Origin: Agelas oroides
Taxonomy: Eukaryota; Porifera; Demospongiae; Agelasida; Agelasidae
Assembly: GCA_949130485.1 (NCBI GenBank)
Contig: OX422183.1
Location: 26,746,316-26,810,315 of the forward strand
DNA length: 64,000 nt
Direction: 5' to 3'
Part shown: piece by piece, positions 1-10,900 of the stretch
Numbering within the stretch: the stretch's first letter is position 1
Layout of the letters: each line of letters begins with the position of its first letter
Made by a program: the position numbers and the translations under genes
The notes under the pieces: model-generated
The model's input: the letters and a program-made list of their open reading frames with translations, nothing else
Told to the model about the DNA's origin: nothing
Database searches by the model: none

Positions 1-2
1 GC

Positions 3-300
3 TTTTGCCCCGAGAATGTCCACAAGAATGTGAAGGAGTTCCGACTACAGTTGGCACGAGAGCTCATGGGTGATTACAGCAGTCGTTGTTGATCCCAGAT
101 TACCACACTTCCTTTACGCTACTTTCCAATCAGGATTGCAGATGACTCGCACAGGAAAAATTTCAAGAGAGGAAGGTGTGCTCACTGCAAAGCGAGTCAC
201 TGTCATAGAGAACACCACCTGGTTCTGTAGGGAATGTGAGGTGTGGCTGTGTCACAACGGGGATATGCATGGAGACTGCTTCCTACAGTGGCATAATTAA
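3..300 (+). pseudogene. piggyBac transposase, C-terminal relic
   Basis: Three reading frames in succession give the C-terminus of a piggyBac transposase. Frame 3 from base 3 reads F-R-L-Q-L-A-R-E-L and stops at 90-92. Another frame then gives R-I-A-D-D-S-H-R-K-N-F-K-R-G-R-C-A-H-C-K. The last frame gives T-T-W-F-C-R-E-C-E-V-W-L-C and C-F-x-x-W-H, ending at TAA 298-300. The Cys/His spacing matches the cysteine-rich C-terminal finger that piggyBac and PGBD proteins use to bind transposon ends. The catalytic DDD core is outside the window or lost. At least two frameshifts make it non-functional. It lies upstream of the first INTS10 exon seen here, probably in an INTS10 intron. Confidence 0.85.
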
Positions 301-483
301 GGGGGGGAACTCTGAGATTTTCACACTGTTATCTTGTCATGTACTTACCCAGCTATATTCACTTCATTCTTTTGTACTAGACTTGAGTAGCAAACTATTA
401 TCTTCTGTCATTAACTTGTTTTTGTAAACACTTTCATTCCCTTCTCCCCCAAAGCTTATTTTTTGTTTAACCATCATATGCAG

Positions 484-1911
484 ATAACTATGACTTCACC
501 TTGCCTTGGCCCACCAATACATACTATTGCTTTAGTGATAGAAGAAACAGCTAATGGTCGGGTGTTATTACTACCGCGAACAAAAGTAACTCACCTTTAG
601 CGCTACCACCGCCTTCGATGGACGTAGCTTCATGTTCTTGGCACCAGTGGGTAGTCCTGGAAACATGCATCAACTTTGTAATACTTGCCCTCAAGCGATC
701 TTACATCGTTCAGCCGCTACACAGAGTTTTTTGTCACGCAGTTGTGAAACTATTTCCACATTACAATTAATTCCGCTACCGTAATAACACAGCGCACGCT
801 AAATGTTGTGTATAATCGGTTAATTAGCTATCCAAAAGCTACTTGAACATTGACCATAACCTTAAGTGCAGCTGAAATATATAGTGCAGAAGAGACTGTG
901 TCATTCTGTATATACAAATAGCTATACTACGATGTCCAATTTTCCAGCCTTTGCATTTTCAGCGCCCAATAATTGACAAGTGCACATGAACTGGTGGGGC
1001 CCATACCGTGTGCCCAAAGGCTATGCCACTGACTTACCCTACAGTAATACACGCGCATATGCAGGTTATACTCGCAGTCTATATATAGCTCAAACTGATC
1101 AAGAGCAGAAGAATGGTGTTTGTTTCAGTTTGTATTAATAGCAGCTGTGCAGAGTCACTGACAGGTAGTCAGGCTTTCTCCACTCATAGCACTGTCTATA
1201 GTCAGGGCAGCTGATTTCAAAAAGTGGGTATGAAGTAAGAGAAAGCTTGCTCTTCACAACAGTATGAAAACTAACTGTACATGTCAGCACATAAAAGAAA
1301 AACCAACACATAGCTGAGTTTGAAACATGACAAAGACAGATGATTCTTTGGTATTCTGAGTGGTTGAGTGTATGCTAACAATTCTCGGGTGGTTTTAGTT
1401 TTCATATATGGGCATTCAAGTATTGATTACTTACCTTTACATACATAGGCCCACCAAGAGAAGGAAATTGGATGACCCTCAACACCAAACATTTTTAAAC
1501 ATCCACAGGGGTCAGTTGTTCAGTATAGTTTGTGCCGTGTGTTGGTACCACTTCTAATTATGCTGTGTCTCTATTGTGTAAAACTCAAAAGCATATTCAT
1601 TAGTGGTATAAACTAAGTAGCATAAAGTATGTCAGGTGATAGTGTATACCTTAGATTTCAGGTAAGGTACACCCTAAACCATACTGCCCACTAACCTGAG
1701 AATGTGTACATATAATAAACCTGTTCACTGGCAGCTACGTAGTAGTCGCTTTCGTGAATTTGTGTGATATATACAGTTGTTATCAGCTAGCCAGTACTCT
1801 CCTTCCTAGGTTCTCGCAGTGTAGACCAGAGGATGGTTGAGTGTTTTCTGGTGGCCATTGACTGCTGGGACTTCCTACAGTCCAACATTACATATCGAGG
1901 AGGTACGCAGA

Positions 1912-1944
<33 letters not shown>

Positions 1945-4900
1945 GCGTATGATGTGAATAACTTGCCACTACTAATAACTGTTTCCGTACATGTAGAGTT
2001 CTCCAGACTGTGCCAGCAGTGGGGTGCCTTTGAGTGGTCTTGGCTGAGCTCTTTCAGAGCTGATATGGCTATTTATAAGGTACTGAAGGTGTTACCATCC
2101 TCTACTGTTGTAACGACTTTGTCTGTACCACATTTCTTGCAGAATGCCATGGTGTATATGTACATTTAGCACCAACCATGTATCTAGCTCTCACACCCTC
2201 TTAACATTCACAGGGTTGATAAGGCATGTTTTAATGGCACACAATTACAATAGTTGACTACAAGACACTCTTCCTGCTACGTACCATATAGGCAATCGAG
2301 GCAACTGTCTCAGTCAAATAGTAGGTGTATTTGTATAAACATTTATCTAAAGGCAATGCAGTAACTATTGACTTTTTAGATCCCTTGGGTAAGATATTAT
2401 TATGCACATATATAGATTTTGTACATGACAGCTTTTAGCTAGCCAAAAATTTTATGCTTAATGAGTAAACTGACTCAGCTTTTGTGACAGGTCTCATTCA
2501 CTGTTACTGTTCCTTCTTCACAGCAGTATTGCAAGACACTATATACTACACACCCTAACCTAACCCAAACCTTGTTCCTAGACCATGTAGCCAATGTTTC
2601 CAAATTAAGAGATTTAGTGCAACACCAAGCCTGAACCAGGCCCAAATGCTTTACTCATGTTACTGTGCTCATTGTTGAGGTCAAGACAAACCTACAAACA
2701 ATGACATGTACAATCAAAGATACAAACTCATTGCATGACATACAGTAAGCTGCAAGTGTGATGATAGGTTGGTAGACAGTGCACATACATATACCCGAAA
2801 ACAGGCAGGCCTGGGTGCTATGCAAAGTCACCTACTGTGTAGGATGTGTTTCAGCCAATACCAGGCCTCATCAGCTGAACTGGGATGACAGGGAAATGGA
2901 AACTTTTATCTCATGCAAGAAATGCAGTCAGATGGCTGGCCATATGCTTCATAAGGTCTTTGTGTAGCTGTCCTTCCTATTATTGATACATTAGTCTGAG
3001 CTGTCTCTTCTTCATTCTTCCTTGCAGGGAGATAACACCCTTGCTATGCAGATTTTACAGCATGAATGGCACAAGATCAAGGAAGTTGATAGATCCAAGG
3101 CAAGCACACCTGGCTTCCAGGCACTTAGAAGTTAGTAATTGTTGATGCAAATCTGAGTGAACCATGTACTATGTGTGGTCTATTTTATGTATGTATGTAT
3201 GTATGTCTATCTGTAATTCTGTTACAGTAGCAGACCGAGCGTGCACATGATGACACGTGGTCTGAAACTAATGGCACTATATAACAGTCTGTAGAATAGT
3301 GTGAACTAAGACAATTAGCTTAACTATACTAAAATGTGACTATCAGGTGAAGTGGCTAAAATGTGAGTGCTTATTATTTGTGAGCTTTGTGCAGTACTGT
3401 AAGTTCAGATCAGACAGAGAAGCATGAGACTTCAGAGTTGACAGTGACTCCAGTCACCTTGGTATGCCAAGCTCTGTGACTTTCAATTCTAACCACTTTA
3501 GTTATAGTAACAGCAGGCCTCTGAAGCTAGCTGTGTGTGCTTGATGATCATAACAAGCCTTTTTGTACTCTAAAATGCCACACCCACTCAGAGACTTCAA
3601 CTATAGCCTAACGGCCATTCTTAAAGAGCTCATAGGGTGGTGTATGCACTATCTCTGCATTCACATCAGGTATACATACGCATGTACAAATGAAACCTCA
3701 CATGGCCCATGTACTACCATGGTTTACACATTGTGTTGGAGAGAGCACACATTGAGGTATAGTGATTGCCAAAATGAAGAAAAGGCTTGTAGGCGGCACA
3801 TAGAGACAGAGACAAGTCACATAGGAGTCATGTCATCATTTTATGTAATGTGGGACCCAATAATATCAAAGAATCATGCACACCACTTCTGTCTAGTCTC
3901 TTGATATATTGCACACCCCTCAATCTTCCTTACTGCCTCTATGTTCCGCTTTCCAGCCCATTCCTTTTCACTTTGACGATCCTTGTACCTCTGTTGATGC
4001 GCCAAGTTACCACCTACATTCTGGATCTGATTTAGATGACATTCACTTTGTGTGCTTGCTAATCTGACTGCACATGTATATGCATGGGCATGGCCTGTTT
4101 GTATGAGCTAAGTCGCTTGGTAATATATCAGCTATAGAAAGAACTGTGTCATAACTATACTGCACAACAACATAGCCTCGCTCCCAGGCCATTCCCGCCT
4201 CCAGTTTTTTACTGCTTGCAGTATGCAAAAACAAATGGGGAAGATTTAGTCCCATGCATGACATCAGAGGGTAGATGTGAGTGGGCGGTTCCCGACTACA
4301 AATATGCACTTGCGCACTGTAGAAAAACAAGCTACCCTAGAATAGCGATGCATGGAGCGCTCTTTTACAGACACATACATGGGCATTTTGTATTATAGCA
4401 CTACACACAATTCACGATAAAACTAGCTCGATGTCCGCTTAACTTATGGACCAGAAGGCCCAAAACGGCACCTGCTCAGGCAGACTACCCTACTAGCTAT
4501 GCTGCTTCACTGTAACAAGGCGAGTAGTCCTCTCAACTATATCTGCAATAGTAGTGAGCTGACAGGGAAGAATAATGCTACCATAACTCACAGTACATGC
4601 AGTGGGAGCAAAGAAAGCAGAATTCCCCGCAACCACCTAGCAATTCAAATAACACCATTTCCTCTTTTTTGCTAAAAATGAACGGCAGCTAGTCAAGAGC
4701 ACTCCAAGGTCTAGTTCACATGTACAACTGTGCAATACAGCTGTGAAAATTGAGCAAAGTAACATGGAACCAATCGACCCAGCCAGCATTGAATTAGACA
4801 GAGCAATGGTAGCTGAAATGGTGTAAAAATAATCTTGTTGTTTCACTCTCAGGCTTCATTCAATGTACCGTGAAACACCAATTGTAATGAGGGGCTTGAA

Positions 4901-7900
4901 GCCAAAAAGGTTAGATTTTCAGACATCCAGGAGGCACTCAAGGTCCAATTTTCATCGGCAGTCATCAGTATACATCTCATGCCATTCAAAGTGCATTCCC
5001 AAATGCACAGAAGAAGCGGTTGGGCAAAGAGCATAATCCGTTCATAGTTGGAGTGGAGCAGTCACTATCACGACAAACCACAGATGCACTTGATGTACCT
5101 GAGATGCTAGCAGCTGAACAGTTGAAGAACCAACAGCTTACTGTGAAGGTAAAGAAATTAGAAATGAGGGTTCATGAAATGGAATGCCAGGTAGCAATGG
5201 TTCAAAAAGTTGAATGCCAAGGTCATCAACTAGAACACCAGGCAGCTGCTGGAACAAAACAATCTCCGTCACCACCTATTTTTGACAACCTTTTCCAGCA
5301 AATGGATAGCTTGCTGCAGAGAGGTGATCAGGTTCTGAATGACACCTGAACACCTCTCGAGTTCTTGCTTTTCAGCATAGCAAGTGATTCAGAATTTCAA
5401 GGCCTTGAACCAGATGTATACTCCTTGTTTGAGCAACTTGAATTCTTGCTTTTCAGCGTAGCAAGTGATTCAGAATTTCAAGGCCTTGCACCAGATGTAT
5501 ACTCCTTGTTTGAGCAACTTGAGTTCTTGCTTTTCAGCATAGCAAGTGATTCAGAATTTCAAGGCCTTGAACCAGATGTATACTCCTTGTTTGAGCAACT
5601 TGAGTTCTTGCTTTTCAGCATAGCAAGTGATTCAGAATTTCAAGGCCTTGAACCAGATGTATACTCCTTGTTGAGCAACTTGAGTTCTTGCTTTTCAGCA
5701 TAGCAAGTGATTCAGAATTTCAAGGCCTTGCACCAGATGTATACTCCTTGTTTGAGCAACTTGAGTTCTTGCTTTTCAGCATAGCAAGTGATTCAGAATT
5801 TCAAGGCCTTGACACTCGAGCAACACAAAATGGTGACATCGCTCTCCACTCTTCTTAATGCAAGATCACGGCAGGCAAGGGGGCTCCAACTACAAAGTAT
5901 TTCTTATGTAAATTTCACATTCTTTCTGTACATCATCACTTACATACATGACAACCCTAAACCATGCTGGAATATGCACGTCCTACCGGGCCACATGGGG
6001 GTGCCTAAGGCAGCTCGCTGCAAAGGCCAATTACCTAGAAGCAGTCAAAGTTGGATGGTGGCTATGGGTCTATGACAACCTGAACATCCACCAGACTGTA
6101 CGTCACGAGCGAGAAGGTACAACTATACATAAATCCGTCTTTTTACTTTATCACCAATTACAATCAACTTTTTGAGGGCTGCAGCATCAGCAGCACTTGG
6201 AAGAATGTCATTGATGGTGAGGTCATTCACATCATGTGAAGGGGTGCTGTCATTCCAGTCAAAGTCTTCATCTGGTAGGTTTTGAATCGATACTGCTAGC
6301 CTGGCAGTCATGTTCAGCATTTTAGAAAGCTTATCTGAAATGTTCATGAGAGCTGTCCACTTCATCATGCATTTCTTGGTGGACGAATTCTAATCTCTCA
6401 AAGATCTGAAATCTTTCCTACCACCAGATCAGAGCCCACATCCTGTCAAAAAGTCAACCATTGTGCCCATGAAGATCCTGTTTAAGGTATAAGGCACAAA
6501 CCATTGAAACACTGACACGACTTATGACAGGTGCAAACCTTACTCAGGTAGGTATATACACATGACAAGTAATGTTTGGGAAAACGTACTATGCAAGTAC
6601 ATTTGCTCAGGTTGTCATTGATGAACAACTGACCTGAAAGTTTACAAGGAGTGCAAAGCGATGGAGAGAGCCAGATCAAATGGTGGAATTCCATTTGTCA
6701 TGGGCAAATGAGGTGCCCGGTAAATGGTTGCTGACAAAAATTTATTTACCCAGGTTGTAGAAGATGCCCAGTTGCCTGATTAAGGGCCTGGATATGAGGC
6801 TAAGGAAGGACATCACTATGGAAGTGCCTACAGGCTGTCTTCCTTATGTTCTGGGGTTCTCCAGTACACATTTGGTCTTGTGCAATCTGTGAGAGAATGT
6901 CCAGCAAACAGAAGTGGACAAGGCTGTGAAAGTCTTCAACAGGGGTGATGAATTTCTTGTCCATGCATTTAAAAGTCACCTTCTAGCTGCAATATGCACA
7001 CAACTTTCAATCCAGTCACCTGATGGTCTCATTGCACATGAACCAAATGAGCTGTGGTTGGAGAGCAAAGTATTACTTCAATGATACTATACCCAACATC
7101 AACCAGTGGGAGCTACTTACAGGTTCTTCTCCATTTCTCACATACCATCCCAAAGGCAACAGTTGTTTTGAGACACCTGGTCTTGGGTGTGGTGGACTGA
7201 AAGGCTGGTTGCACAAATGTCTTTATGCGGTTCAAACAGGGAAGCATTCCAAATATTTCGAAAACTATTATATACTGCCACACAAAAGATAGTGTGTGTA
7301 AGGTTTATAGCTTCCTCAGGAAAGCATCCAATTGATGTACTTGTACCAGGTACAATGCAGTTCTAGCCAGGAAAGACTGAGTTTTGAAGTAGCTAGTAGG
7401 CTAAGATGTGCACCAGGTTTGTCTCGGTAGCTAGTAGAGAGGCTAGTCTTCCAAGATCCCTCTGTAGGAGTAATGATGTGCTTCAACAGTCCGACCATTT
7501 CAATACCTTTCAACACGCAGACAAGTAACTTGCACTCATGCCAAGGCTCTTGCTTGCTGATAAGAATATGTTTGATCTGTCTAGTGCTTTGAATACATCG
7601 ACTGGATCTTGCGAATAGAGGGACTGCACAATTACTTGCTGGATGTCAGTTGGAACTGACACTGTTAAAGCTAAAAATAGTGCTTTTGTCAGAGTTCGCA
7701 ACCTCCCAATCTTGTTGAATGACCACTTCCCCTGCAGAGAAGCAGTAAACTTTATATGTGTGAGGTTTGCTTTGTACTTTGGGGTTGTGAAGATTCCACC
7801 CCGAGGTTAGGTGACAGCAGCCAGGAGACGTGAACACTGCGATCAAAGTGAAGTGACATTCACAAGCTTGTAATAATGACTGGCTCTACCTGTAATAAGC

Positions 7901-10900
7901 ACCTACCAAAAACGATATCTTCCAACAATGACATCTGACAGTTTGTCTGGGGCATTGACTCAGTTATGCTGACTCCTATGTCACTCATGACAAATGCTTT
8001 ACCTACATGCCAACGTTCAGAATATTAATCTCAATATTGATCAAGTTTGTAAACAACTACCTGCTGGTCCATCAAACCATTGAGTGGACTGATCACCATA
8101 CCTAAGGATCAGGACCAACTGACAAAGGAGCCAGAAAAATGCACATGGACGTCCCTATACCTGTAGCCATACACACAAATGTATCCCTCTCCCATGGAGG
8201 ACCGGTAGCAAGACATCCAACTGGCCAGGTCGAAAATTGGAATACTTGAAGTAAGTGATGTCACTTCACCGGACTTGAGTTAAAGGAAACAGCATGACGG
8301 CCAAGTGGTTATGACAATTCACTAGTCCTTAGCTTTGTGTTGAGGCTTGTCATTTAATCCACGCTATCTAGGTCAACAGCTATGCTCAGGCCCAAGAGTG
8401 CTCGTCAGACCCAGTACACACGAAAGTGCGTGATGACTTCCTGGCAAGTTTGTGTGTTGTATGCGTGGGCGCACTGCATATTTGTAGTCGGGCACCGCTC
8501 CCCCTGTGTCTGCCCCCTGTCAACCTGACATCATGAACGTGACTAAATCCCCCAGGCCTTCCCCCTCCGTTTTTGCATACTGCAAACACATAATATATTT
8601 CCAGTTCATTACAGGCTATTGTTTTGTAAGTTCCTCTCTCCATTCCCATTCCACAGCTAGGATCAGCAGGTGGTAGTACACGTTTGCCAACTCAGTCAGA
8701 TTCATTTTTCACCATGTCTCACTGTGTATCGTCTCTTCTGTAGCCACATTCATTGCGGTTTGTTCTTCAGTTGGTGAACTGTGCTGCATTTGTAGGTGAC
8801 ACAAAGGTACATGAGGTTAACTTCCACAGTGATAAAGCATTTTGTATTTAATGACAGTAGAAATTACTATAGAATAGTTACTATTTTATGCTTATCTCTT
8901 GTGTTCTGTACTAGCCAATGTATGATCCTGGCTACATGTGGTTGTTTAAAGAGCATGTGGTCTTCCTCTGGAAGCTTGGGATATCATCACATGACTGTCT
9001 CTTGCACTTAGTCTCGTTCCCAGACCCTCATTCCTAGACCCTCAGCTGAAGGTCTAGGAATGAGACTATCTTGCACTGTGATAAAACTTGGCTTGAATAC
9101 ATGTTATGACACTGTACTATAAACTGCCAGTTGCAGAACAGCCTCCTATTGTTTCATGTACATTTGTGGATATTTCAGATCATTTCTTTGACATACACTA
9201 TACACTCCTCAGGCTGCGTGCAACTTTGCCTCGGAGATCATTAGCTTTATTCCAGACCCTGAAAGTGGGAAGGTGGACAAAACCTCCCCTACACAACCAC
9301 CAATTCCTGCTCCGAAAACCAATGCAGGTGAGACAATGGAATTTGTACTACACAATTAGTCATGATCAGACAGGAAACAAGTTAGCTAAGCATGCTACCA
9401 TAAATTGAGAGATTCAAGAAAAAAAAGATGGGTACAAAAATTTTTTTGCACCCAAATTTTTGCATGAAGCATCATGATTGAAGCAGTGAGTGTGTGCTAG
9501 AGATTCAGCTGTAGCTGAGCTATCAATGGCATGGAGCAGGCTTTGCTACATTGAGTATATGTACTGTACCATGCTAATGATCACTCATGAGGGCAGACAA
9601 GTAGACAATTCCCCCATTGTTGACCTGCTATTCAGGCAGATTTAACTCACTCATGTGACTACCGCAGAATTGGTGTATTCCCCGCAAAGTAGGATTTGTG
9701 CGAACTGAACCACTTGGATTATGCTAGGATTCAGAAACTAAACAACCTGTTTGCGTGACTTCTCCCTTGCTTTTTTGAAGTCCCATGCAATACTCACATG
9801 TTCAAACAAAACTGCAATCCGTTGTACTTGTGACTATAATTACTTCACCTTCTTTCACTAGCACGGCAGCTACGACTGTTGAGTTGTACCACTAAGGAAA
9901 TGCTACCTTACTGCATTGAGGTCATCATACAAACACTGAAGGTATGCCTATTATGTCTGTGTGTGCATGCTTGCCTGTCTGTGTGCTGTGCATGTGTGTG
10001 CGCATATGTACATGCTAGTGCGTGTACAGACGCATTTGTGTGGGGCAGAGGTGAGATTGGAGTGACATGTATTGCAGATATGTGGTGGCAAGCCTTTAAC
10101 CGATTATACGCGATAGACGCATATACGCGTCACCATGGAACAATGCATTATACGCAGTAGATGCGTATACGCGTCACAGCTGCAGTTGAGTTTTATCACA
10201 GCCGTAGGCTATTAGCAACAGTTTTGATATCCGGTCTGTGGTTAGGTTGGGGCCTCCCCTAGTAATATGTGGGGTTTGGTCTAGAAGCCTTCAAGGGGCG
10301 GAGTGTAGTGAACGCTGGAAGCCATGACAGTCGTCGATCGGCTCGATCGCGCAAGTCGGTTATTAGCCACGTTTTCTTCTCAACTCCTGTAAGCAGAGAC
10401 ACAACGCTACCTACGAAGGTGCAGCAGGCCTTAGGCTTTATACATATCAAAGCAGCTCTGTGATTGCGCCTTGCTGTCAACGGGAAAAGCCAAAGACGCT
10501 ACTCACAACTATCAACAAGTAAACGTTCTCCGGAAAGCGGTACTGTATGCTTCGTAACAACTTACCTATGTACAAATTAACCGCGTAGAACCTTTCTCCA
10601 TCTGTATTCCTCCGTCTGTAGAGTTTTGTTTCAGATCTCAGATGCTTAAAATTTTAGATATAAGTTTTTATAATGTTGACCTCACGTGACACCAAAATTA
10701 CCCGCGTTTGAGGTTAATTGCATTCCAATGAACTTAGCTTGTAATCGGTTAACACACTATCTGCTTCATATCTGCTATGCACACACGACTTTTTAACGAT
10801 TTTCGTATAATCCCTAGTTCATGCAATTACTATTAGGTACCTCCGGTGCTTCTGCACGCACACACATGTAAATGGTATGTGCATGGGTATTGTAGCAATG

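Larger units (their letters stand above)
4212..8590. mobile_element. DUF6589-type mobile element block bounded by inverted arms
   Basis: A block of about 4.4 kb in the INTS10 intron between exons 3028-3134 and 8915-8996. Its edges are diverged inverted copies: 4212-4320 and 8464-8590. The left copy, reverse complemented, and the right copy share CATATTTGTAGTCGGG, GACATCAT, GACTAAATC and GTTTTTGCATACTG. Between them lie plus-strand fragments of one decayed transposase-like protein and an 81-bp tandem array. The arms may be the element's terminal inverted repeats or two independent insertions of an unrelated repeat. No target-site duplication was identified. The stretch 7300-8460 has several short open frames on both strands, none recognised. 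Confidence 0.55.

Noticed and set aside
1449-1458. Upstream INTS10 acceptor giving an exon start at 1449
   Set aside because: It leaves a phase that does not match the 484-585 exon, whereas 1459 joins in phase 0.
1787-1969. Minus-strand open frame rich in His-Thr
   Set aside because: It is the complement of a (GT)n microsatellite and overlaps INTS10 exon sequence on the other strand.
8871-9000. Frame reading PMYDPGYMWLFKEHVV after the 8914 acceptor
   Set aside because: Protein-like, but it does not match INTS10 and its phase is incompatible; the alternative frame fits better.
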